Part shown: piece by piece, positions 38,560-50,500 of the stretch
Layout: every line of letters begins with the position of its first letter
Position numbering within the stretch: position 1 is the first letter of the stretch
Assembly: GCA_050084515.1 (NCBI GenBank)
Contig: CM114275.1
Span: 2,418,001-2,482,000 of the forward strand
Source: Blasia pusilla
Taxonomy: Eukaryota > Marchantiophyta > Marchantiopsida > Blasiales
DNA length: 64,000 bases
Direction: 5' to 3'
The notes under the pieces: generated by a model
The model's database searches: none
What the model was told of the DNA's origin: nothing
The model's input: the letters and a program-made list of their open reading frames with translations, nothing else
Made by a program: the position numbers and the translations under genes

Positions 38560-41500
38560 TTCCCACCTGCAACTTGTCGGAACCCGACAGGTTGCAGGTG
38601 GTAATGCGTTTTCCCTGTGTTTCTGGGAAAGATGCAACCCGTCGGAAAGCGACGGGTTGCTCTCAGCCAAGCATGGGCTCCTCTAAGCCAGCAACTTGTC
38701 GCCTTCTGACGGGTTGCTCACGGACAAAAACAACACGTCGAAGAAATACAATCTGGAGACAAGAATAGAGCCTTACCCGAATTTGACTCGTCGCGGATCG
38801 AAGTGGGTACTCGTTCTTGATGATCCACGATTGCGCCGTCCTCCACTTCAGCGACCTCTTGACGCAGTGGAGGTTGAAAAGCTCGTCCTCGCTCCCTCCC
38901 GTCAAAACTAAGAAGCAGCCCCTATCACTCAGATAAGCGTCTGCAAAGGAAAACAGGAGCGCGATCTGGTCATAAGAAAGGGGAACATTCCAGTCTGGGA
39001 CCCTGTCCGACGGATTCTCGTCCCACAATCACAACCCCGAGGGCAAATCAGCGATCAATAGATCCACCGCCACCTCTTCGACCACTCCATTGACCGTCCA
39101 GGGAGCGTGCCCGTTTCGTTGAAGCTTCCGTTCCAGCGTTGTCAATTTATCAATGGCGGGTGTCGACGCTTGAGAACTGAAACTTTCAGCTCATCCAGTA
39201 AATTCGTGAACTGAAGGAGGACACTTTTCCGGGTCGTTGTTTCTCTATGTCTTCCCAAGGATGATGGACTGTATTCTCCTTGGGACAACCCTGGCGCCTC
39301 TCGCTTTCGCTTCTCCCGAGTCTGCGGTCGGCTTGTTGGGGTCTCTATGACCTCAGACTGTGGTGGGGTTTTTTTCGTGGAGGACCTGGTCTGACCCTCT
39401 CTCCCCGCTCGCGGGGACAATTCTGGCTCTGGCCTTGAATCTTCAGCCTCTCTTTGGGAAGACTCGGCCTCGGAATTCTTTATTCCCCTCGCCTTGCCTT
39501 TGAGACCCGCTGTAGATTTGTCTTTGGCTGTGTGGACCTTGGAAGCCAACTCCGCTGTCTCGAGGGCTTGCTCTTCCACATCTCCTTCTGCCTGAGGGAG
39601 GACGCAATCCTTGAACATCGTCTTGAAACCTGGGTTTTTGATGGGCTTGTCCCGGATGTCATCGAGCCAAAGTTAAAAATCTAAAGCACTCTCCAGGTTT
39701 GCTTCATCCGGAATGGGCTCTATTCTTTTGAGCTTCGCTTGGAGACCGTCCAACATGGACTTCCCGATAAGCCGCAATGCGTCCCAGAACGACGATTCAC
39801 AGAGCCAGTGGGAGATCAATGGATTAGAGACACCCGGAGGATGGTGTGCCGCCCTCTTTTGGGCCTCTGTGCCCTCGAGATTGATTTTCATCAGTCAGAT
39901 TCTCCTAAATTCGCTTATTCCAGACAAGGCAAATCGATGCACGCGATCGAGAGACACTTTCTCCCCAATCCAACCTTTCAGATCTTCATCCCTTTTCCGC
40001 TCGCGCTTGATTATCGCCTTCAGCTCCTTGTAAAACTCCGCACCAAGCTCAGGGTTGAGAATGGCGATGTAGCGCTGCATCTTGCTTGCCGTGTACTTCG
40101 TAGCTGCAGATACTGCAGCTTGGATGAATTTTGCACGCTCAGACACAAATACTTTCTCCCTCCGCTCCAGCTCCAATGCAGCGCTCTTCTTTGCGGCCTG
40201 TATCTTTGACTAGCAAAGGATTGTGACGGCTGCATCTTGGGAAATAAACTTATTTGCCCAAGTCTTCTTTTTGATTTGTGCACCATTTTCCAAAGATCTC
40301 GATTTACCAGGGCATCGCCCAAGAACCCCTTGTACTCTGCCGGGTGCGTCGTAAGCACTTTCTTCACCCGATCGCAATCCTGGATCCAATGGTGGGTGAC
40401 ATTCCCCTCTGATACAATTCTCACATCCAAACTCAATATAAGAAATTTTGTAAGGTACATGGGTTCTCGCAACTCGGACTCGACAGTCGTCATACTCAAA
40501 GTCGGATTCTAGCAACGAGCTAAATTATGCAACCCATCGGAGTCCGACGGATTGCATTCAGATTTGTGATTGCCTGGTTTCAACCCGTCGGAGTCCGACA
40601 GGTTGCGCAATTTCAATGAAAGCTGCAATTTGAAGCGAAAAATGTAGCTTCCAACTTCCGAATGCAACCTGTCGGACTCCGACGAGTTGCTTGGCCAAAA
40701 CATCAAAAACCTCAAAAAAGTTGAGTCAAGCAACCCGTCAGAGTCCGACGAGTTGCTTTCTTCAAAAAACTTCCAAAAAATGCGGCTAGTCGAGCAACTC
40801 GTCGGACTCCGACGAGTTGCTTTGGGCGAGAAACATACTAAACTTGTGGTCAGTCGAACAACTTGTCGGAGTCCGATGAGTTGCTTTCTTCAAAAAACAT
40901 CCAAAAAATGCGGCGAGTCGAGCAACTCGTCGGACTCCGACGAGTTGCTTTCTTCAAAAAACATCCAAAAAATGCGGCGAGTCGAGCAACTCGTCGGACT
41001 CCGACGAGTTGCTTTGGGCCAAAAACATACTAAACGTGTGGTCAGTCGACCAACTCGTCGGACTTCGACGAGTTGCTTTCGGCCAAAAACATCCTAATCC
41101 ATTGATCAATCGAGCAACTCGTCGGAGTCCAACGAGTTGCGTTCGGCCAAAAACATCCCAAAAACAGTGGTGACTCAAACAACTTGTCGGAGTCCGACGG
41201 TTTGCAGCAAGAAGAAACTTACGTGTTCATGGCATGCATGGCCATCTCCACCGTCGCCATGTGATGAGGGTATGGATGAAGGACCACTGCCTTCACGCAA
41301 AAATGTGCCTCCAAGGAGTTTGGGCGCCTCGCAAACTTTGTCCACGCCATGAACTCGTGATTTCCATCCCAGATGAAGAAATGCACATTCCTCATCCAGC
41401 TGAATTCTGTCCCCTCTACTTGCCTTCTGAATTCCTCATCTCTCATCCTCCAGAATGTGTCGAGCTTTTCCAAGTCCTCCTCCGTAACCAGCGCTTGGGT

Positions 41501-42083
41501 TCCATGATCATCGTAAGGGTGAACATAGAATGGAGGGAAGTTGTTGACGTAGGATATTGTCGCCGCCGATTGTTTGAGCTTCGCAATATCCTCGTCAGAC
41601 TGAATTTCGCGGACGTACTCCATTGTCCACAATCGGCAGAGTGGAATTCTCTGGGCGTTGTGGTCCTCCATCAGTGCCATCTGCTTTACCACCTGTCACA
41701 ACCGGGACAAGATCAGTAAGCTACACTGAATTGCCAATGAATTCCAAGATGGGCCTTCACATAATTCAAAAAACCCAGATCCTCTCTTACCCGCTCGAAG
41801 ATTGGGTCGGTTTCTTGACCAGCCAATTGCTCTTAGACAGCAGCTGGCAAGTCCATTGGAAACTCGTCGATCCGATAGAGGTCGATTTCTTCCGCCGGGC
41901 TTAGAGACGAGGATGACCGCTCTCCTGCTTCTTCAGCAATGTCCACCATCTCCACGCTGGTGGTCCTCATGACCTCATCGTCCGCGATTTGAACTTCTGC
42001 CGTTTCCGCTATATTGATTGTGTCCCCGGACTTCATCGGGGACATTTCCCGCATCTCAACACTTTCGGTTGGACGGGCAGGTG
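38560..42083 (-). pseudogene. Accessory gene E, third copy, truncated at both ends
   Basis: Read downward: the last part of exon 1 (42,083-41,790; VEMREMSPMKSGDTINI ... DLYRIDEFPMDLP), exon 2 (41,692-41,224; QMALMEDHNAQRIPLC ... MAMHAMNT), and a palindrome intron (41,222-40,420). Exon 3 then runs from 40,419 to ~38,780 and includes VTHHWIQDCDRV, KMQRYIAILNPELG, the Ser/Glu/Arg tract, VDLLIADLPSGL and YDQIALLFSFADAYLSDRG. It continues into the next intron and stops near 38,560, where it faces the end of D. The 5' part of exon 1 and the promoter are missing; the sequence beyond 42,083 is unrelated. There are several stops and frameshifts. The acceptor has lost a base relative to A and D (ATGTG-AG). 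Some codons mutated to TAG in D are intact here (LFNLHCVKRS, FYVHPYDDH). Confidence 0.78.
40531..41205. repeat. Intron-2 palindrome array of accessory gene E, 64-bp period
   Basis: Palindromes start at 40,531, ~40,580, 40,664, 40,730, 40,794, 40,858, 40,922, 40,986, 41,050, 41,114 and 41,179. From 40,730 on the steps are 64, 64, 64, 64, 64, 64 and 65. Spacers are A-rich and alternate between CTTCAAAAAACATCCAAAAAATG and GGCCAAAAACATACTAAAC types, the reverse complements of those in D. Most copies here use the half-site GCAACTCGTCG, with the matching change in the other arm. Confidence 0.94.
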
Positions 42084-42287
42084 GGTGATTTTACTATACG
42101 ACATTCACCTCCTCCAAACCTACACATCCTCCGGTATGTGCCAAAAATATCGAGACTTCTTGCTATTTTATTCACACTTATTTTTGTTGTGCCTCTAGAC
42201 ACATTGAATCGAAATCAAGAAATCCCTCACGTCTATGGAAAATCTTGATCCTTTTTCCTGCAATGGGCAGTTTGAGAATTGTGCCAT

Positions 42288-45200
42288 CTAGTTCACGTAG
42301 TTTGTAAGTGGCATTGCAAAAGCAAAGACTACAATGTATGGACCAAACCAACAATGTGCAAACTTCTTAATTGTACTATGTCGGTTGTCGAGGTTGTTGT
42401 CGTGCACCAAGACCCAATCTCCTTCTCTTATAGGCTCCTTCCAAAGTCGATGAGTTTTGTCGAAGCACTCTTTATTTTTCAACCTTGCTTCCTTCATTTT
42501 GACTAATGCTTCTGTAGTATCTTCTTCCGGCCGCTCTAGTTGTTGCATTTGAAATGCTAGGAGCTCTTCCTATCAAGACCGTCTTCACACGGTAAACCCA
42601 TCCAAGTGGGAATATCTCCTTCTGGTGGCATTATCGGCTTTTGACCTGTCATTAACTCTGTAGACATGAACCCTATAATGGTGTTGTGAGTGCTTCTATG
42701 TGCCCATAAAGAAAATGGAAGCAATCTAGGCCAATCAGCATAACGCTCTCCATACGCCTTCACCAATGCTTGAATGATTGGCGGATGTCCCCTTTCGCTC
42801 TTGCTGTTTGCCTCCGGATTCATGGAGGTTGTTAATCTCAATTGGACTCCATACCTCTTGAAGAACTCTCGTGCTTCCTCCGCATTCAACTCTCCTCTAT
42901 CTATACGGATTCTCCCAACACTCCCATATCGAGCAACTCTATCCTCTAGAATAAAATGACATATAGGCTTTGTTGTTTTAGTTCGTAAAGCCCTCCCTTC
43001 TACAAAGTTGGACAACTCTTCTCGTACTAGGACCAGGTAGCGCATTCCCAAAAGACCTAGTGGCATAGCAACTAGATCTATAACCCATTGATGATGAATA
43101 GACAAAGGATATGTGGGTTTAAGTCCATCTCTCATATTGATTTTTTATTGAAACTGACATTAAACACACGACCCAACATATCTCTCAATATCCTTGTACA
43201 AGCCTTTCCACCAATATCTCTCTTTTATCTCGGTGAAAGTTGCTCAAGTACCTATGTGTCCTGCCCATAAAGAATTGTGGAATTCTTTGAGCACTTGCAT
43301 TTTTGTCCCATTGTCATCCACCACCCTCAAGGGTATTCCATCTTTCCTCTTTGGCCTTTTCCAAAGATACCCATCTTGTAGTAGATAGCCATACGCCTTA
43401 TGCCAAATCTCCTTGAAGAACTTGTCTGTCCACCTTTTGTCTCTTTGTAGAGTGCTTAAATAGCATCCAATTTCTTTTAACTTGCCCTCATACAAATTCT
43501 CTTTGAAGGCTAGAACATCCTCTATGCTACCCTGTTCTCGTGATGACACTTGCCACACATATGCATCATCTTCATCTATCTCAGTTGCCTCCATATCTTC
43601 TTCTTGACTAAATCTAGCTCTAGACAACATGTCAGCTACAGAGTTCTCTTTTCCAGCTATATGCCTTAGTTGTGGATTCAAGGACCTAATGTAGGCTATC
43701 CGACGTAACATGGCTATATCTGGCGTTGTACAATTTGCAATCATTCCTAACAGAGGTAGACAATCAACCTCAAGCAACACATAGGCTCCCATAAGATACT
43801 CCTTCTCACCTTTCATCGCAGTCACAACTCCCCAAAGCTCCCTCTTTACTTGAAGGTACCTCCTTTGTCGTTATGTGAGTGTACGAGCTCCAAACCTTGT
43901 CGTAAATCTTCTTCCTTCCGCGTCATCCTGCCCAACTTCCCATCCGATAGCAATAAGGCTAATGTCTACTATGATGATAATAGGTCTTCCGCATTCGTAG
44001 CTCATTTGTCGTAGAATTGGTGGCGACTTCAATGCCTCCTTCAACTGCATCATTGCTGCTCTTTGCTTCTTCTCCCAAGTGAACTTCTTCTTCTTTCTCA
44101 ACAGCTCATACAAAGGATCAGATCTGTGGCCAAAATGAGGAATCCACACCTGATAAAACAGACAACCTCCTAAAAACCTTTTCACTTCGGTGACGTTTTT
44201 GCATTCTCGTATCCTCATGATCACATCAACTTTTGCTGGATTTGGTTTTCGGCCAAACTCTCCACAAAGATGACCCACTACCATAATCTGAGGAACTCCA
44301 AAGCTACACTTTTCTCCAAAAAGAGTAAGATTGACCTCTTCTAGTCTTCGTTAGGATCATATTCACATCACGAATATGATCACACACAAACTTTCTACAC
44401 CCATCTTTCACAATCCTCTCAATCATATCTTCTATTGCACATCCCTTTATAGGAATATCATCTACAAAAGGAACGGTTTTCTCAAGAATGAATTCTCTTA
44501 AGATCTTATTCATTACACTCTACATGTAAGCGACAAAATTTGTTGCTCCTTGAGGTAATGTGCACATTCTTATAAGCCTAAGTGGAAATATTTCTACTCT
44601 CCATAGATAATTGGAATTGATCTTATGCCGAGTGCAAATCTTCTATCAAATAGATAGGACGGGCTGCAAAAGCTTCTACGACTTCATCTATTATAGGTCA
44701 TGCTTCCATATTTCGAATAGTTACCTTATTTTCTCGTTGCATATCTTGAATGAACTAGAGAGCTCCTGATTTCTTCGGCACAGTGAACCATCGACTTGAG
44801 TAAGGCCCCATAGATGGCTTTAAGATACCCATCTGCATCTTCTCCTTCAATAACTCAATCAGCTTAGGAATCATAGCTCGTGGTACTCGTATGGATTTCA
44901 AATCCCAAGGCACATGTGGAACGGTGAAAATTACCATCGGTGCCACCACACTGGTGTCTACACAACCAATTTCTTGTGTAGTAAAAGAGAAAGCCTTACC
45001 ATGTCTCCTTAACATGTCCCTAAAGGTTTTCCTTCCAATTTCTGTGAGAAACTCACCCCCTCCAATTTGCAAACGATCTAGCGTCTAATCTGTGAACTTG
45101 TGTCCTATCTTCATGACATCCCACAGACTTAGCTCCATTGATGCACCTTCTACTTGTTTCCCACAACCCTCAGGTAGTTGAGTAGCCATTGGCTTCACCT

Positions 45201-45600
45201 TCAGGGCCACCGTCTTGTATTTTTTGTACACTAGTGCCTCCATGGGATGTTCGTCTGCCTCAAACTCGTGCCCATCCGCTTCCTTCTCCGTAGATACAAA
45301 TCCATTTTCTCCTTCCATGAACCTTGATATTTCTTCATGCAACTCACGTGAGTGAATTATAATCACACTTGTATCCAACGAATCGGTGCTTATCTGGGTG
45401 AAAACCTCTTCAAAACTATCTCCAAAATCCTCTTTTTCATACATCCCACTAATGAACTCTTCATCTAATAGAACACCCTCGCATTTTAACAAACCCTTTT
45501 TTTTCTTCATAAAACATCTTTCCTTTTCGTTTATTTCTTTCGTCATTTTGAACCTATTAGACCACGAAGAAAAACATTGAGAAAACCCACACCTAAACAT
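42288..45600 (-). pseudogene. Ty3/gypsy pol polyprotein relic
   Basis: Read downward from 45,600: an N-terminal region of uncertain identity (45,600-45,085). Then reverse transcriptase starts (45,072-44,755; VPWDLKSIRVPRAMIPKLIELL, MGILKPSMGPYSSRWFTVPKKSGAL), with the catalytic FVDD motif at about 44,465 and the palm/thumb block (44,284-43,871; NPAKVDVIMRI, KRFLGGCLFY). RNase H follows (43,825 onward; EVDCLPLLGMI, HIAGKENSVADMLSRA), then an H2C2-type block (EFHNSLWAGHIGT, RYWWKGLYKDIERYV), the integrase core (43,135-42,557; DLVAMPLGLLG, IRIDRGE, SERGHPPIIQALVKAYGERY-DWPRLLPF), and a C-terminal block (42,548-42,288; FDKTHRLWKEPIREGDWVL). The RT-RNaseH-integrase order identifies Ty3/gypsy. Stops and frameshifts show it is dead. 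It abuts truncated accessory copy E at about 42,085-42,280. Confidence 0.92.
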
Positions 45601-45669
45601 ATATGATTCTTCCCTCTCTGCTAGCGGAAGACTGTTTCTTTTCTCTACACCTCCATATTCCCGCTCTAC

Positions 45670-46255
45670 AGGAGTGCTAACTAACGGGGCACACAGTCCC
45701 CAACCTGCACCAATAGCGAGTGACCAACGAGCTCCTCCATTGAAACTCTCTCACTCCTCATTCTCTCTTTGTAAATCACGATCCAATCTCTCTTGCCATC
45801 ATGGCTCTCAAATGTGTGCACTGTCACATGTCTCTTTCAATGTCAAACCAAACCCCACTCTCCTAATGAGAGGCTTGGGTTACACTCACAAGGCAAGCAA
45901 GACCATAGCTCCGTCGCCTCATGCCAAGAGGTTCAACAAAGAGAGAATGAGCTCTCAAGCTCTCTCTCCATGGTAACCTATGCTCCCAAGTCATCTCCTT
46001 GGCTGTTGACCTGATGTAGGAGGTCAAGGGCCACTTACCAAAAATAGAAATTCGAGCATACACTCGAAATGATACTTACTTAAAATAGTAAGTTCCTCAA
46101 TATGGCTCTAAATGAGCCGAAACGAAGGGGAAACCTGGTCTCTCAGGTTTCCTAGGGCCTCAGCATGTCATCCTCGACCTTAAGAGCTTGTCCTCCACTA
46201 CTTGCAAAGGCGCTCCACTAGATCTCATCGATCTATCCTAAAAGATGTGACAAAG
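45670..46255 (+). repeat. Dispersed repeat R1, copy 2
   Basis: Contains the same landmarks as R1 copy 1 (CCCCAACCTGCACCAATAGCGAG, the GCCTCATGCCAAGAGGTTCAACAAAGAGAGAAT core, and GCCTCAGCATGTCATCCTCGACC). It ends at CTATCCTAAAAGATGTGACA. It sits between the gypsy relic and the ceramide kinase promoter region. Confidence 0.6.
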
Positions 46256-47526
46256 TTCCATCAAGATAGATGTATCTCCTTGGAGAAATCTTGAAGTCAA
46301 AATTCGTGCTACCAACGCCCAACTCCTCAAAAAAAATACTGGAGCAGATGCGATTATCAATGAAAGGTCCACCCCACCAAAAGAAATAGGCAAGATAGCT
46401 TGTCGTGAAGCCAAGACACCATCTTTTCCTTCAAATGTATTCGGGTCGAGAAATTGATAAAAAAATTCTGAGATAGAAGCGTCAAAAGAGGCCAACCGAT
46501 ATACTAAATTAGAAGGACAAGTGCGAAGAAGATAAGAAGCATGGAGTAGGAAATATTGAGAGAATTCCCCTAAATAAAATCATTTTACATTTATCAAAAG
46601 TGTTTGGATAAGGTCCATTTGAAACCAATTGGTATGGTTCAATTACCCTTCGATCCGGATGAGGAATAGGCGGGGTGAAGTTAAGGTAAGGGGAAGACAC
46701 CATACGGCTAAAAGATAGCCGTGATGGACATTAAGTGATCGCACCCCATAGTGATTGTTGTTGTTGCGTGTATGGGTAACTACGGAGGTTGATGTTGTGG
46801 GACACTTGGCAGGTAAAGGTCTCTCCCAAATGGAGGACTGGCCAAAGAAGTTCTTGCTACGCATTCCTTTGGCACGTCATGTGTGTGCGCGTGCGCATGC
46901 GCCATGTCTACGACGCTGGGCGTGTTGGAGCGCTTGAGTGGAGGCAGATTTTCGACAGGAGCGCCGATTTTCTGTTGGAGATCGGTCGAGAGATGCATCG
47001 GTGTGTTTGAAATAATTACAGCACAATTGAACTTTGATCTGGAATTTTGGTGGTGCGTTTCGATGAGAACGCTGGCGAAACAGAGATTTTACAGTCAGAG
47101 TCCTGTGGTTCTTTCTAACCTTGTGAGGTGTGAAATTGAGGAATTCCTCTCAATTCTGTTTCGAATTACATTTCTCGAGCTTTCGTGAGGCTGAGAATCG
47201 ACAACTTTCGGTTTTTATGATGACTTGTCCGATCGATCCGACTGAAAGTGGTGTTTCTGTCTAAAACCTTGGGGTCTTCGAGTAGGGCGAAGGTGTAATT
47301 CTCTCTGAGAATTCGGTTTCTTCTAGAGCTGGATGGACAGTTGTGGATTTTCTCTTGCTTTACGCTCGGTTTATTTTTTTCTTTGTGAAGACTTGACAAG
47401 GTTTGTCCCATGCACGGACGCGATGTAGAGATAGGTGTGCACAGCATTTGAATGGTCACTAGCTCTTACTTTGCCACTCTGAGAGGGAAGAGGGTTGGTG
47501 GGAGTGGGGCGCAGGCGGGCTAGACG
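46256..47526. other. Upstream region of the ceramide kinase gene
   Basis: No separate gene is recognised. It contains a GCGCATGCGC palindrome at 46,893-46,902. The sequence character changes from repeat-like to the more even composition of the downstream gene around 46.8 kb. It probably holds the promoter and 5' leader, but I cannot place a TATA box or start site with confidence. Confidence 0.4.
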
Positions 47527-50500
47527 ATGCCTCGGGTAAGCACTAGTTGGAAAAAAATCCTGACTTGGAAATTTACGCAAATTTTGATGTTGAAGCACAA
47601 GCACCAGAATCGTGAATGTTGTCTCAGTTTACAAATTTCAGACCTTCTGGTTCGCCATTCCACACGGTGTTTGAACTTTGGAGGGTATTGGTGTCATAGG
47701 GTTCTGGTTACTCGATTCAATATATTATATTATAAATTTGCAGATGTCGGTGGGTAGTCCTGTGGGCAATGTGCTCCGTAGATTTGTTTCTTTGAATGTC
47801 TTGGTGATGCCGGGGTTAATCACTGTGGCTAATCGATGCTCTATGATTCCAGTTGAGGTGGAAGGTAGTAGATATTGGAACAACAAGAATCCCGTGGAAG
47901 CGCTCATCGCTGATTTTCGCTCTAGAAAAGCTTTTGTGGGAACGGCCATGATGGGGGAAGCCTTTGGAAGGATATCATGGAAGGCTGAAGATACATATGC
48001 GAGAGATTTCTCTAGTCTGGGGGGAGAAGGTGCAGTGATTCACATGCAAAGCTTTCATCAGGGAAAGAGCACCAGCGGTACCCAAGACGTGATAATTGAG
48101 GAGGAATTTTATTTGGAAGGGGTTGGCCAAGTCACTGCTACTCTACTTCGAGATTCCTTGGGATGGCAATTGATAGATTCGGATGACGATCTGGTAAGCT
48201 TTGCCACTTTATGTTACACAGTGGGAGATGGGAGAATTAGAAATGCATTATTTGTTTGGAAGGCATAAATGTACATCACAGTCTGTGATTTACAGCAGAA
48301 GAACTGTGTGTTTTGTTTCAGAAGCGTCCTGGCTATTTCAAAGGTTGTCTGTGGATTAGGCTGGGATTTGAAATTTGAAGAGATTATCGGGATCTCAGAG
48401 AGTTTTCCGGAGAATTGGGAACGGTTGGGATTTAGGGAGACTGTTTGGGAGTTTTGGTCAGTCTTGTGGCCGGGGATGCTATTAAAACTTTGCTCGCCCT
48501 CGCCCTGGGTTCACTCAAAATCCTTGATGTCCAATGTGGTTTAAGTCACAACGCCGTGGCCTATAATAGATCTGGGAAATGATCCTTAGACACTGTCAAG
48601 AACTGTAAGATCTTTAATCTGAACTATATTCCGTCAAGGGGTTCATAGTGTATAGTAGGCAACTTCAGCATGTGTGATTTCATCTTCTTGCTTGATAATG
48701 TCTGATGGACCAAGCGAGTTATTACAAAAAGACGGTCGGCTTTGCTTTCACAGTTCAGGAATTATGGATCTGCGAGGGATTTTTCCTCTTAATGACATCT
48801 CCACTCTGTCACGCGTTGGAGATTACACTTTCTATGACACATCTTGCAGCTCATCTAATTGTTAGTAACCCACCAGGTTGGAACTTGTTGCTGGGGTCGA
48901 AGAAAAGAAGAAAACCCTCCCAGGCGGGTGCTCATTTCCGAAGTCTATGCCGCTGAGGTGATGTCTATAAGCGATCCTTTTCCAGTGGGATTATGTGAAG
49001 TTTTAGCGAAGTCAAAGCCTACTTCTCAGGTAACTGGAGTCTGCGAAGATACTGCTTTAGCCAGTGAAATTGCTTGTATGCTTCCAGCAAGATTTTTGTT
49101 GGCAAAACATCGCGTATCCATGTCTTGCAAGTTGCACAAACACCCACAAACAATGAATTAAGACTGAGTGACTTATACTCTCCACGAAGGGGAGTTGAAG
49201 CACACAGTAGTCCGCAGTTGGCAGGCGCACGATTCAGTCCGTTATATAAAATATGTTCTTGATAAGAAGTATGCTATTTGGGACTTCGTGTTATCAGATG
49301 TTCCGATTCGCAGTTCATACTTTTGGAAGGTCGCAGTCGAACAAGTGCAATTGGATTCCAAAGGTGCATATATTCTTCCACGAGAATGCAGACATCTGTC
49401 AAAGTTGGGTGAGGCACATTCAAGGGCTTCTTGATCGAGATGGATGTCGACCAAAGAATTTGCTGGTTAGTGGTTTCAAGCAAGTGGTTTTGATTTGTCA
49501 TGGTTGATTCTATAAGTTCTACAAGTGAATGACAGGGAAGTTCTCCGTGGAGACGAATGTATATATCGGCAACGTGCATGTTAGATACCGTGTGTAGAAT
49601 TTAAGACGTCTGATTTGTCGAGCAATGTCACTGAGCAGGTGTTGGTTAATCCCTATGGCGGGAAAAGGGATGGAGTTCAACGGTGGGAAGCCGTTGCTCC
49701 TCTATTCGAGCGAGCGAGAGTTAGGACTAAGGTGAGCAGTGTAGCTACGTGATTACTTCGGCCATGTTTTCTGTGGCCGTGTCTACTTTCTAATTCCAGT
49801 GGTTCTCTGCGAATTTTTACAGTCTCTTGGGACAAACCAGTGTCTCACATTTTGATGCAGGTGATCTTCACAGAGAGAGCAGGGCATGCTTATGACTTAA
49901 TGGCTAAGTCAACTGATGAGGATCTGAAGATGCAGGATGGAATCGTTGTTGTGGTGAGTAGCTTGGAGAAGATTGAACTAACTAGAAATGGCTGTTGATC
50001 TTGTCTCTGAGTTTATCTTATCTCTTTCTGTGAATCATAGAGGGACCAGAGTAGGACTTTCCAAGCTTAAAATGGCTTATGCCAAATTAAATATACCATC
50101 TGATGCGTGGGTTCCCTTGTGCTCTTGATACTTGCTGTACCTTGATGTTAAATTAGCCCCTCTCTTATTCAGAACACTCTTCTTTTTATTCTCAAGGCAT
50201 TGGTGGCTGTCTATACCCGTGCTGGTTGAGGTCCATACTTGAAAAATCAAATCCATGGAATCGTTAGCTGTCCGAGCACTACAAGCACCCTGTTGACAAC
50301 GCTTTCAGTTTTGAGAGAGTAAATCGGGAGCCATTCTTGAGGACGTAATGCAATAAACAATGACCTGTGGTGGACACTACCAGGGTGGAGATGGTTTGTT
50401 CAACGAAGTTTTGAATGGACTCGTGATGAACCGGCATGAGGGTCATCCTGCACCAAAACCTCAGGAGGTTAGTCAGATGCGGTCTAACGCTTCGAAGTCA

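Noticed and set aside
40730-41205. CRISPR array (27-nt palindromic repeats with ~37-nt spacers)
   Set aside because: Repeat and spacer sizes look right, but the spacers are themselves repeats of two alternating types, the array sits in a spliced intron of a plant transposon gene, and no cas gene is present.
47166-47604. Minus-strand gene upstream of ceramide kinase
   Set aside because: Short overlapping frames without domains. The region is better explained as the leader and promoter of the plus-strand gene.
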